From: Ahniella sp.
GTDB lineage: Bacteria > Pseudomonadota > Gammaproteobacteria > Xanthomonadales > Ahniellaceae
Length of the DNA stretch: 64,000 bases
Assembly (NCBI GenBank): GCA_016712105.1
Contig: JADJRU010000022.1
Span: 34,644-98,643 of the forward strand
Direction: 5' to 3'
Position 1 is the stretch's first letter, and every line of letters begins with the position of its first letter. Below are positions 9,592-18,041 of this stretch, in pieces. The position numbers and the translations under genes are program-made. Under the pieces are notes generated by a model, which saw only the letters and a program-made list of their open reading frames with translations, searched no databases and was not told the DNA's origin.

Positions 9592-12294
9592 ATGATCGAA
9601 CCTGACCGTCTTCGCGATATTGAATTCCCGGCTGTCGACGCGCCTTTGAAGGACGACGTTCGCCGGCTCGGCGTGCTCGTTGGTGCCATGCTGGCCGAAC
9701 AATTGGGCGCTCCGTTTTATGAGGAAGTGGAGCGTTTGCGCACTGGTGCGATCCGGCGCCGCGAATCGGCGCAGCCGGTCACGCTTCTGTTCGATGCGGT
9801 AGCCGGAAAGCCACCGCTCGAAGCAGAACGACTGGCGCGCGCGTTCGCGACCTATTTCCAGGTCGTCAACGTGGCCGAACGCGTGCATCGCATCCGTCGT
9901 CGTCGTCACTACCAGATGCAGGGCGGCGGTGATCAACCGGGTGGTCTGCACGAAGCGCTCTCGCGTGCACAGTCACTGGGACTGTCCGCGGATGACATTC
10001 TCGTCCAACTGGCAAGGCTCGACATCGAACCGGTGTTCACGGCACACCCCACGGAAGCGATCCGCCAGTCGCTGCTTCAGAAAGAAGAAGAAATCGTGCG
10101 CTGCCTGCTTGCCGAAATCAGCGGCCTGCGCACGCCCGGCGAGAGCGCGACCGATTGGGCACGTATGCGCACGGCGCTCACGGCAGGCTGGCAGACCGCC
10201 ACCTTGTCGCCCGTGAAGCCGGGCGTCAGTGACGAACGCGACCACGTGGCGCATTATCTGCTCGAACCGATCTACCGCATCCTGCCGGTGTTCCACGAAG
10301 TGCTGCTGGATGGTTTCGAGCGCAAGTTCGGCGTGAGCCCGGAGTTGCCGCGCCTCGTGCGTTTTGCCACCTGGGTCGGTGGTGACATGGACGGCAATCC
10401 GAATGTCGGCCCCGAAACGATTGCGGAGACACTGGCGCACCAGCGCAAGCTCATCGTCAAGCGATATGCCGCCGACTTGCACCAGTTGGGTGGCTTGCTC
10501 AGTCAGACCGAAAACCTGGTCGGCGTGGACCCGTCCGTGCTGGAACGTCGCGACCTGTATCTGAAACGGATGCCGGGTGTGGCCGCCCAGATCAGCCTGC
10601 GTCACCGGGACATGCCTTACCGCGTGCTGTTGCGATTGATGCGCGCGCGACTGGAAGCGGTGCTCGATGACAGAGAATTCAGCTATCGATCGGCGCAGGA
10701 ACTGCTCGATGATCTGGAGCTTATCGAACAGAGTCTGCATGCGCACAAGGGCCGCCATGCGGGCGCGTTTGCCGTGCGCCGAATGCGCTGGCGCGTTCGT
10801 ACCTTCGGTTTCTTTCTGGCTCGGCTTGACGTGCGCCAGGACAGCCGCGTGTTGTCGCGCGTGCTGCGCGCGTGTGATTCGGAACTCGCAGCACATCCCG
10901 ATCCCGACGCCCGTATTGCCGACCTCGCCAGTGGCGCGGCAACCCCTGCACAGGAAATCCACGACCCGCATCTGGCGCGGGTACGCCAGGTGTTCCAGAC
11001 ATTGACCGAGTCACGGCATCGATACGGCGCGGCAGCACTTGGCCTGTTTGTCATCAGCATGGCCGGCAAGGCCGCCGACGTATTGACGGTCCTCGCGCTG
11101 GCACGATCCGGCGGACTGGTCGAGTCGGAAGGTCATGTCACGCTTGATGTCGCGCCGCTGTTCGAAACCATCGAAGATCTGCGCCAGGCACCGCAGACCA
11201 TGCGTGCGCTGTTCGAACATCCGGTCTATCGCACTCATCTGCGCCATCGTGGCGAACGTCAGTTCGTGATGCTCGGTTATTCCGATTCGGCGAAAGACGG
11301 CGGTTTGTTGAGCGCACGGTTCGCATTGGAACAAGCACAGACTTCGTTGCTGGCGCTGGCTGCGGAGTTTGGTGTGGTGCTGGACTTCTTCCATGGCCGC
11401 GGCGGCACGGTGAGCCGCGGCGGCGGCAAGTCGACGGCAGCGATCAACGCGGCGCCGATCGGCACGATGAACGGCCGCCTGCGCATCACCGAACAAGGTG
11501 AAGTGATCCATCGCAAGTACGGTATCGATGCCCTGGCGCTGCGCACCCTCGCACAAACCACCGCCGCTGTGCTCAACGTCACCTTGTCACCGCCCGCCGA
11601 AGACCCCCGTGAACCGGCTTGGCACGAAGCGATGTCCGGCATGGCGGATGCGTCCCTGGCCGCTTATCGGCAATTGGTCGGTGAGCAGCAGGATTTCGTG
11701 GACTACTTCCGCGCGGCCACGCCCATCGACGTGATCGAGCGCATGTCGCTCGGTTCGCGGCCCGCACGACGCGGCGGCGCAGCGATCCGCGACCTGCGTG
11801 CGATCCCGTGGGTGTTTGCCTGGACCCAATCGCGTTGTGTGCTGCCCGGCTGGTTTGGCCTCGGCGCCGCCATCGAATCCGGCATCCACCTCCACGGTTT
11901 GCCCGCCATGCGTGCCATGGCGAGCGAGTGGCGGTTCTTTTCGACACTGCTCGCCGACGTGGAAATGGTCGTCGCAAAATCCGACATGGCGATTGCCGAG
12001 ACGTTTTCGCAACTCGCCGGTCCACTGCACCAACAGTTTTTCCCGATGATCCAGCGCGAGCACGAACGGACTCGGCACCTGCTCGCCGAAATCACCGGCC
12101 GCGAACTGCTCGCGAACGACCCGCGCCTGGCGCGATCGATCCGGCTGCGGAATCCCTACGTTGATCCGATGAGCCTGTTGCAGGCCGACCTGCTCGCCCG
12201 CTGGCGTGCCGAAGATCGCCCCGAGGGGGATCTGTTGCGTGCATTGATCACGTGTGTGCAGGGTGTGTCGCAGGCTTTGCAGAACACTGGCTGA
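9592..12294 (+). CDS. ppc: phosphoenolpyruvate carboxylase
   Basis: Catalyses PEP + HCO3- to oxaloacetate + Pi, replenishing the TCA cycle. All family signatures are present: VFTAHPTEAIRQSLLQKEEE with the catalytic His, GGDMDGNPNVG, LGYSDSAKDGG, the FHGRGGTVSRGGG loop, and a short C-terminus ending QNTG, the usual PEPC end. The frame is open from 9448, but the ATG at 9592 (MIEPDRLRDIEF) gives 900 residues and matches the usual N-terminus; upstream ATGs at 9541 or 9571 are possible. The extra upstream frame overlaps repeat DNA. It is intact, unlike many neighbours, and is transcribed alone. Confidence 0.97.
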   Translation: MIEPDRLRDIEFPAVDAPLKDDVRRLGVLVGAMLAEQLGAPFYEEVERLRTGAIRRRESAQPVTLLFDAVAGKPPLEAERLARAFATYFQVVNVAERVHRIRRRRHYQMQGGGDQPGGLHEALSRAQSLGLSADDILVQLARLDIEPVFTAHPTEAIRQSLLQKEEEIVRCLLAEISGLRTPGESATDWARMRTALTAGWQTATLSPVKPGVSDERDHVAHYLLEPIYRILPVFHEVLLDGFERKFGVSPELPRLVRFATWVGGDMDGNPNVGPETIAETLAHQRKLIVKRYAADLHQLGGLLSQTENLVGVDPSVLERRDLYLKRMPGVAAQISLRHRDMPYRVLLRLMRARLEAVLDDREFSYRSAQELLDDLELIEQSLHAHKGRHAGAFAVRRMRWRVRTFGFFLARLDVRQDSRVLSRVLRACDSELAAHPDPDARIADLASGAATPAQEIHDPHLARVRQVFQTLTESRHRYGAAALGLFVISMAGKAADVLTVLALARSGGLVESEGHVTLDVAPLFETIEDLRQAPQTMRALFEHPVYRTHLRHRGERQFVMLGYSDSAKDGGLLSARFALEQAQTSLLALAAEFGVVLDFFHGRGGTVSRGGGKSTAAINAAPIGTMNGRLRITEQGEVIHRKYGIDALALRTLAQTTAAVLNVTLSPPAEDPREPAWHEAMSGMADASLAAYRQLVGEQQDFVDYFRAATPIDVIERMSLGSRPARRGGAAIRDLRAIPWVFAWTQSRCVLPGWFGLGAAIESGIHLHGLPAMRAMASEWRFFSTLLADVEMVVAKSDMAIAETFSQLAGPLHQQFFPMIQREHERTRHLLAEITGRELLANDPRLARSIRLRNPYVDPMSLLQADLLARWRAEDRPEGDLLRALITCVQGVSQALQNTG

Positions 12295-12547
12295 TTGATT
12301 GGCGAAGCCATCGCGGCTGAAGCCCGCCTGGCCTAACCGGTCGATGCTACTCAACGCTCAAGCGGGTGGAGACTACCGCGCGCTGGGATTCTGGCGACGC
12401 CCCAGGGGGTAGTATCTGCCTAACCTCTCCACCAGCCCTCGCGCCAACAGCGCATCCGGCCTTTCGCCAACCCCTCCCCCGCGGGAAGGGCTTTCACGAC
12501 TTTCGGCTGTCGGATCGCGGCTTCAGCCGCGATTGCACCGCAAAATC

Positions 12548-15170
12548 CTATTGCTTTGCCGCAGCCGCCACCAACGCGTCGTGGCGTTGCTGCAGCGCCT
12601 TTCGCTGCGCGGGGCTCCATTGGCCATCGGGCATTTTGGTTGCGGCCAGAATGGCCAGGGCATCGGAATAGGCGAGCCGCGCGCGCGCGGGGTCATCCAG
12701 TTGTTCGGCGACACGCCCGGACATGTCCAATACGAAGGCGTGAAACCACGGGCGGTCGCGCAACCAGACTTCGTCGACGAGCACTCTCGACAACAAACGA
12801 TCGGCATCCTCGAATCGCGAGAGCGCCAATTCGGTTGCAGCACGACTCATTCGATATTCGGTCCAAACCGGCGCATCACTCGCAAGCGTGGTCGACCAGG
12901 CATATTCGACCTCGTCCCAGGTCGCGCGCGCCGCTTCGAATTGCCCGAGCTGGTGTTGCAGCCACGCTGCATTCTGCAAGGCCCAGCCTACGTTCGAGGT
13001 GCCGCTCGCCGCGGCGCCTGAGTAAAATGTTCGCCGTTTCGCGATAAGTGGTGATGGCCTTTTCATGCCGCCCCGTGGCGACATAGGCATTACCTCGGTT
13101 GTACAGGCACGAGCCGTAGTCGAAGGCGAAATCGCCCAGTTGCTCGCGAAGCCTGCCACACACGGCGTTGAATTCGACAAGCGCCCGGTCCGGTTCGCCC
13201 TTGATCGTGAGGAACCACGCCAGCGAACTTCTTGCCCTCAAGGTGAGATAACGATCTTCGCCATACAGCTTTCGCGCCAGTGCCAGGCTTTCACGGAGGT
13301 TTGCCTCGGCTTGAACCAGGTCGCCGGCCTCGGCGAGCGAGACACCACTGCGGTGTAATGCGCGCTGGGTCAGTGCGTCACGGATGCGCTCGGGCGCCAC
13401 ACGCGCCTGGGCCAAGGCATCTTGCGCAACATCCAGAGCCGCTTTTCGCTGCCCGGCTTCGCGTTGCAGTGCCCATCGATTGGCGGCATTGCCGTCACGC
13501 ACTCGCCAAGACAGATCCGAGTCCCCTTTCGCCAAGCGTTCGGCCTCGGCAGACCATGCCCGCGCCTCCTCGCCACGGCCATTTCGATAGGCTGCAAACG
13601 CAGCCCGCTCCAGCGCCGCCGCGCGCTGTATGGGATCCACATCCGGTACTCGGTAATCCGGCAGAGCATCGCGAAAAAGTTCGTATGCTTCTTTCGGCTG
13701 CCCCATGTTCGCAAAAGTGGTGGCGAGGCTGATCATCAAGGGCGCTCGCAGGTCCGGGTGATTGGCGAACTCCGACTCGAATCGCGACAGGGCATGTTTC
13801 AGAACGTCTTCTGCACTGCTGCGATGACCAAGACCATCGACCGGATCCAGGGACTGCATCACTTCATTGAGGAAGCGAACCGTCAATGCGGAACGCTCCG
13901 ATTCATGACGCGCACGCTCGGCAAGTCGCCAGGACACGACCGTCAGCGAAAGCAGGCCAAGCACGGCGACCGACCCCGCCAGAGTCGACACCCAATGGCG
14001 CCGCACGAAGCGCGTCAGGTGATACCAACGATCGCCATGTCGGGCCTGAACCGGGCGACCGTCCAGGAATGCTTCGAGATCGGCCACCATGGCATCGATG
14101 GAGCTGTACCGGCGCCCCGGTTCCTTGGCTAGCGCGGTTCGCAGAATGGCGTCGAGGTCGCGGTTGATATCGCGTCCCAAGGTGCGCACGGCCTCCCGTG
14201 CTGCATCGGTATCCTGATCACGTCGTACGTCGGCCATCGCGCGTCCGAGCGTCACCGGTTCCTCTTCCAGGACCGCCCGCCCCCATCCGATCGGATCGTG
14301 CGGATCGGCGCTATAGGGCAGTCGTCCGGTGAGAATCCGGTACAGCAGCGCACCGAACTGATAGACATCGGTCGCGACCGAGATTGCCCCGCCACGGAAC
14401 TGTTCCGGTGCGGCGTACGCAGGCGTCATCGGCCCAAGCCGTTGCGCAGTGACCGGACTGAAACGATCTTCGCCCACAAGTTTGGCAATACCAAAATCCA
14501 GCAACATGGGCAGGCCGTCGTCGGTGACCATGATGTTCGATGGCTTGATATCGCGATGGATGACCAGATTGCGGTGCGCATGCGCGAGTGCCGATGCCAC
14601 ACGCAACATCAGCCGAACGCGGCCGCCCGCATCGGGCAGGCGATCGCGACAGTAGTCGGTGATGCTGACACCTTCGACATACTCCATGGCCAGAAACGGG
14701 ATACCGTCTTCGGATTCACCGGCGTCGATCAACTGGGCGATGTTGGGATGTCGCAAGCCGGCCACGATCTGCTGTTCCTTGCGGAACCGCTCGCGCAAGC
14801 CAGGATGTGCCGACAACACGAGTTTGACCGCAACGGTCTGCTGCAAGTGACCATCCACGCGGTGCGCACGATAGACCGTGCCCATGCCACCGGCACCCAG
14901 CAACTCATCCAGAACGAATGCGCCAACACGCCGACCGATCTGCTCACGGTCCCAGTCGCGTTCGCTCGGCGGCACGATGGCCTCGGCGGCCAGCATCGCG
15001 GCGGGCCGGTCCAGCGGCGTCGTGTGATCGTGACGTGCCAACATGCGGACCAGGTCGGCGCGCAGTTCTTCGTCGTCGACTTGCGCGGCAAATTCGGCGC
15101 GCTTCGCCGCCTCCAGGTCCAGCGCCTGGTCGAGCAACTTGCGCAGTTTTTGCCAATGCCCCTGATCCAT
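12548..15170 (-). CDS. membrane-anchored Ser/Thr protein kinase with TPR-type C-terminus (module 2), one frameshift
   Basis: An N-terminal helix pair (~70 aa) is followed by a kinase domain with GAGGMGTVYRAHR, VAVKLV, VIHRDIKPSNIMV, LLDFGIAKL and PAYAAPEQFRGG (~residues 80-370). A transmembrane segment (LAGSVAVLGLLSLTVVSWRL) and a TPR-like C-terminal region of ~450 residues follow. The first frame ends at 12876 with an unrelated Arg-rich tail; from about 13020 the adjacent frame continues with GWALQNAAWLQHQLGQFEAA and ends LVAAAAKQ at 12548, giving ~874 residues. Unlike the first kinase it has a canonical HRD loop. Its ATG is 4 bases past the stop of the upstream ECF sigma gene, so the two are cotranscribed and probably translationally coupled. 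Confidence 0.9.
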
Positions 15171-15174
15171 GTGC

Positions 15175-15738
15175 TCAGATCTGCGGCATGGTGTCGAGCA
15201 GGAACGCCTTCGCCGTATCCCAATGGCGACGGACGGTGCGTTCGGTCACCGACCGCATCGCCGCGATTTCGACAAAATTCAGGCCGGCAAAAAAATGCAG
15301 TTCGACCAATTCGGCAAGTTCAGGATCGACTGCATCCAGTTTGCGCAAGGCATCGTCAATGGCCATCAGGTCTTCCAGACGCGCGCCTCCCTGGTCGATG
15401 CCTTCGGTCAGCTGCGTCCTGGCCATCCCCTGCCCATGTTTGACCGTTGAGTGCTGACGCCCCAGATCGATGATGATCTGCCGCATCGCCCGCGCGAGCA
15501 GCGAGTAGAAGTGTTGGCTGTCGTTGATGGCACGCCCGGCATCCCCGGCGATCTTGAGATACGCCTCGTGGACCAGCGTGCTGGGATTCATGGTGACCGA
15601 ACCGGCGTTCTGCCGCAGCGTACCGCGTGCGATCCGGCGCAGCTCATCGTACGCCAGCTCGTAGATCTTGCCTTGAGCGACGGCATCGCCCTGCTGGCAT
15701 GCTTCGAGCAGTCGGGTGAGTTGCGGGCGATCGGCCAT
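15175..15738 (-). CDS. ECF sigma factor of the kinase-associated (ECF43/TIGR02999-like) type
   Basis: Intact, 187 residues from the ATG at 15738 (MADRPQLTRLLEACQQGD); the longer open frame upstream is not protein-like. Region 2 includes YDELRRIARGTLRQ, NPSTLVHEAYLKIAG and HFYSLLARAMRQIIIDLGR; region 4 includes LVELHFFAGLNFVEIAAM with SVTERTVRRHWDTAK. As in the first sigma factor, the acidic region 2.2 motif of ordinary ECF factors is replaced by a Thr-containing NPSTLVHEA. In the studied relative EcfP of Vibrio parahaemolyticus, a Thr in this region is phosphorylated by its partner kinase to allow RNA polymerase binding. Here the partner would be the kinase gene that starts 4 bases after this gene's stop codon. 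Confidence 0.92.
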   Translation of the reverse strand: MADRPQLTRLLEACQQGDAVAQGKIYELAYDELRRIARGTLRQNAGSVTMNPSTLVHEAYLKIAGDAGRAINDSQHFYSLLARAMRQIIIDLGRQHSTVKHGQGMARTQLTEGIDQGGARLEDLMAIDDALRKLDAVDPELAELVELHFFAGLNFVEIAAMRSVTERTVRRHWDTAKAFLLDTMPQI

Positions 15739-15863
15739 GGGCTCAGGGTTCCGGAATCCTTCCCCGATTCTGCCGCATTTGCGGCAGGGATAACCATGGA
15801 TACAGCCGGTCAAAACCGACCTGATGACGGGCGGTCTGGTTCGCCTGGCCTTTTGACAGCCTG

Positions 15864-16319
15864 TCAGGCCCGGTTTGCCGCGTCTGCACCCGCGATCATG
15901 TGCATGGAAACCCATTGCAGCAGACGCTGCCAGGCCAGTTCCATGTCCGGGGACCACTCGGGCCCGAGCGTTTCGCTTAATGCCGCAATCAGGGCGTCGG
16001 CCACGAACTGGTAATGCACGGTCTTGGCGCCATAACCGCGATGGGCGGCGCCAAGCTGGCGCAGCACCGGCACCAGTGCATCGGGCGAATCGATACTGGC
16101 GATCACGACACCCAGCGTCTGGATCAACTTCATGCGCTGCTGGGCCATATCAGCCGGGAACAAGACCCTCATGCCCGGTTTGGACTCGAAGACCTTTGCG
16201 TAAAACAGCGCCGCAAAGGCGTCCGGATCCAGGGCCACTGCAGCAAGACTGCGCTTCAGCAGAGGATGGTCGGTCTGCTCGAGCAGGTCGAAGATCAATG
16301 CCTGTGGCGCCGCGCTCAT
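15864..16319 (-). CDS. globin-family heme protein (single-domain, flavohemoglobin-like)
   Basis: 151 residues from the ATG at 16319 (MSAAPQALIFDLLEQ). The fold signature is seen in FYAKVFESKPGMRVLF (CD region with Phe), MKLIQTLGVVIASID (E helix) and LGAAHRGYGAKTVHY, where the first His is the predicted proximal heme ligand and the second His-Tyr pair matches the F-G region of bacterial hemoglobins. The length is that of single-domain globins of the Vitreoscilla type, without a reductase domain. Likely roles are oxygen binding or nitric oxide detoxification. It lies 125 bases upstream of the sigma/kinase pair on the same strand, so read-through is possible. Confidence 0.87.
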   Translation of the reverse strand: MSAAPQALIFDLLEQTDHPLLKRSLAAVALDPDAFAALFYAKVFESKPGMRVLFPADMAQQRMKLIQTLGVVIASIDSPDALVPVLRQLGAAHRGYGAKTVHYQFVADALIAALSETLGPEWSPDMELAWQRLLQWVSMHMIAGADAANRA

Positions 16320-16813
16320 GGCCCCACCCCAGCGAAACCGCGATCGAAGACGCGGCCGGCGGCCAAGGCAGACAACGATACTTCGGAACTTCTTTTCATC
16401 ACGTTCTCCCGGACAGATCCAAGCGATGCGGTGGCCCAGACCCATCCGTGGTCTGCGAACGGACAATTCCGGAATCAGCGCTGGCACATGACCTCGGCTG
16501 TTCGAATTGTCCCAGTATCGGTTGGAACGGAAAACAATCGCCGATCCGGACATCAAGGCCGGAAAAATCCCGCTCTCGACAAACATAACGCATGCCGTGG
16601 ATGGCGTGCGACTCGCCAGAGCTACATTCTGCCGGCCAGGCAACCAAGGGCGATGTTGCTGCGATCGCGCCAAGCAGGCCCTCATCCGGCCGTCAAGCCA
16701 CCTTCTCCCGTCCAAAGCTTCGCGCCCGCGGCGGTCCGCAGAAGGGTGTTTGTTGGCTTTCCGCCAAAGAAAAAGGCCCCGAAGGGCCCGTTTCCGGATT
16801 GGCGAACGCGGGT
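16320..16813. other. intergenic stretch with no convincing gene
   Basis: About 490 bases between the globin start and the end of thx. Open frames here have skewed, Arg/Cys-rich compositions and no family resemblance. The only structure I can support is the thx terminator near 16770-16792. Confidence 0.5.
16769..16792 (-). terminator. rho-independent terminator after thx
   Basis: On the minus strand GGGCCC-TTCG-GGGCC is followed by TTTTTC. A short strong stem with a UUCG-type loop and a T tract, 22 bases after the thx stop. Confidence 0.75.
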
Positions 16814-17005
16814 TCAGCCTTCCTTCTTGGCCGGAGCGGCCTTTTTGGCCGGAGCAGCCTTCTTGGCCGCAGCAGGCTTGGCGGCGGCAGCCGGCTTTTT
16901 GGCCGTCACCGACGCGATTTTCTTGGCGGCCGATTTCGGACGCGCGTTGCCGTAGCTGGCTTTGGAAGTCTTGCCGCGACGGGTCTTGCGATCACCCTTG
17001 CCCAT
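16814..17005 (-). CDS. 30S ribosomal protein Thx with Ala/Lys-rich extension
   Basis: 63 residues from the ATG at 17005, preceded by AGGAGA at good spacing. The N-terminal core MGKGDRKTRRGKTSKASYGN is the conserved Thx signature; Thx is a small basic peptide that sits in the head of the 30S subunit. In Thermus the whole protein is about 26 residues; here it is followed by ~38 residues of histone-like Ala/Lys/Pro sequence with repeats of AAPAKKAAPAKK. Such tails are known in proteobacterial homologues. It is monocistronic, with its own terminator. Confidence 0.88.
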   Translation of the reverse strand: MGKGDRKTRRGKTSKASYGNARPKSAAKKIASVTAKKPAAAAKPAAAKKAAPAKKAAPAKKEG

Positions 17006-17139
17006 GAATTTTTCTCCTGAATGTTTGCATATGGCCCGCAAAGGCTAGCAGGGACAGCCAGAACAGGAAACCGCGGGCGATGTGGGCGAGGGGCACTTCG
17101 ACGCTAAAATGCCCGTTCCTGACCCCACGGACACACTTC

Positions 17140-18041
17140 ATGAACTTCACCAACCTGCTGTATTCGGTCGATGCCGGCATCGCCACCATCACGGTCAACC
17201 GCCCGGACAAGCTGAACGCTCTGAACCAGGCCACCGTGCGAGAACTGGAGCAGGCGTTCCTGGCAGCGAAGGCCGATCCAGCAGTACGTGTGGTGGTCAT
17301 GGCCGGTTCCGGCCCGAAGGCGTTCATCGCCGGCGCCGACATCAACGAACTGGCCCAACTGACGCCCGTCGAGGCTTTGGCCTTCTCGCGCCACGGCCAG
17401 CGCGTGATGCTGACGATCGAACAACTCGGCAAACCGGTCATTGCCCGGATTCAGGGGTTTGCGCTGGGCGGCGGCATGGAACTGGCCATGTCCTGCCATC
17501 TGCGGATTGCGTCGGACGCCGCCAAACTGGGGCAACCGGAAATCAACCTCGGCATCATCCCGGGCTTTGGCGGTTCACAGCGGTTGCTCCGCCTGGCCGG
17601 CCGATCGGCGGCGCTGGAACTCTGCCTCCTCGGGCACTCGATCAGCGCAGACCGCGCGTACCAATTGGGCGCCGTGACGCGCGTCGTCCCGGCCGATCAA
17701 CTCGATGCCGAAGTCGACAAGATCGCCAAACAACTCGCTGCCTCCGCGCGGTACGCCGTGGATGGCGTGCTGTCGTCCGTGCTGGTTGGCGGCGAATGTT
17801 CGATCGAACAGGGCCTCGACTACGAGTCGCAGGCGTTCGCGCTGTGTTGTGCCACCGAAGACAAGCAGGAAGGACGAAGCGCAAGGCAAACTTGCCAGCC
17901 GCAAAATGTTCTTCTCCGCGAGAAGTGCCCAAGGCAAAAATTTTTCTCCCTGGGGGAAGATGCCAGGAAAAATCTGTCTTTTCAGCAATATGTTCTTCTC
18001 CCGGTTCCCGGGAGAAGGCAAACCCTTCGCTGCCGGACTAA
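17140..18041 (+). CDS. enoyl-CoA hydratase/isomerase with an in-frame C-terminal insertion and one frameshift
   Basis: Crotonase fold with the oxyanion-hole segments GPKAFIAGADINEL and GFALGGGMELAMSCHLRIAS, then PEINLGIIPGFGGSQRLLRL containing the catalytic Glu region. Likely hydrates 2-enoyl-CoA in beta-oxidation or a related pathway. The start is the ATG at 17140. A missing base near 17875 shifts the frame; corrected, the tail reads EGTKRKAN and, after a 132-bp insertion that keeps the frame, ends KANPSLPD at the TAA at 18039-18041. Without the 44-codon insertion the protein is 256 residues, the family norm. The stop overlaps the converging ftsK stop by 4 bases. Confidence 0.85.
17883..18023. 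repeat. 132-bp hairpin-rich insertion flanked by 9-bp direct repeats
   Basis: AAGGCAAAC occurs at 17883-17891 and again at 18015-18023, with a related AAGGCAAA at 17931. Between them are several short inverted repeats: GGCAAACTTGCC, CTTCTCCGCGAGAAG, TTCTCCCTGGGGGAA and a long TTCTCCCGG/CCGGGAGAA stem at 17996-18016. ATGTTCTTCTCC occurs twice (17906 and 17990). The insertion is a multiple of three and open in the enoyl-CoA hydratase frame. Confidence 0.7.

Noticed and set aside
12415..12500. Another copy of the CCTAACC/GGTTAGG palindrome
   Set aside because: Only GCCTAACCTCTCC and a weak CCAACCCCTCCCCC stretch match; no paired arm.
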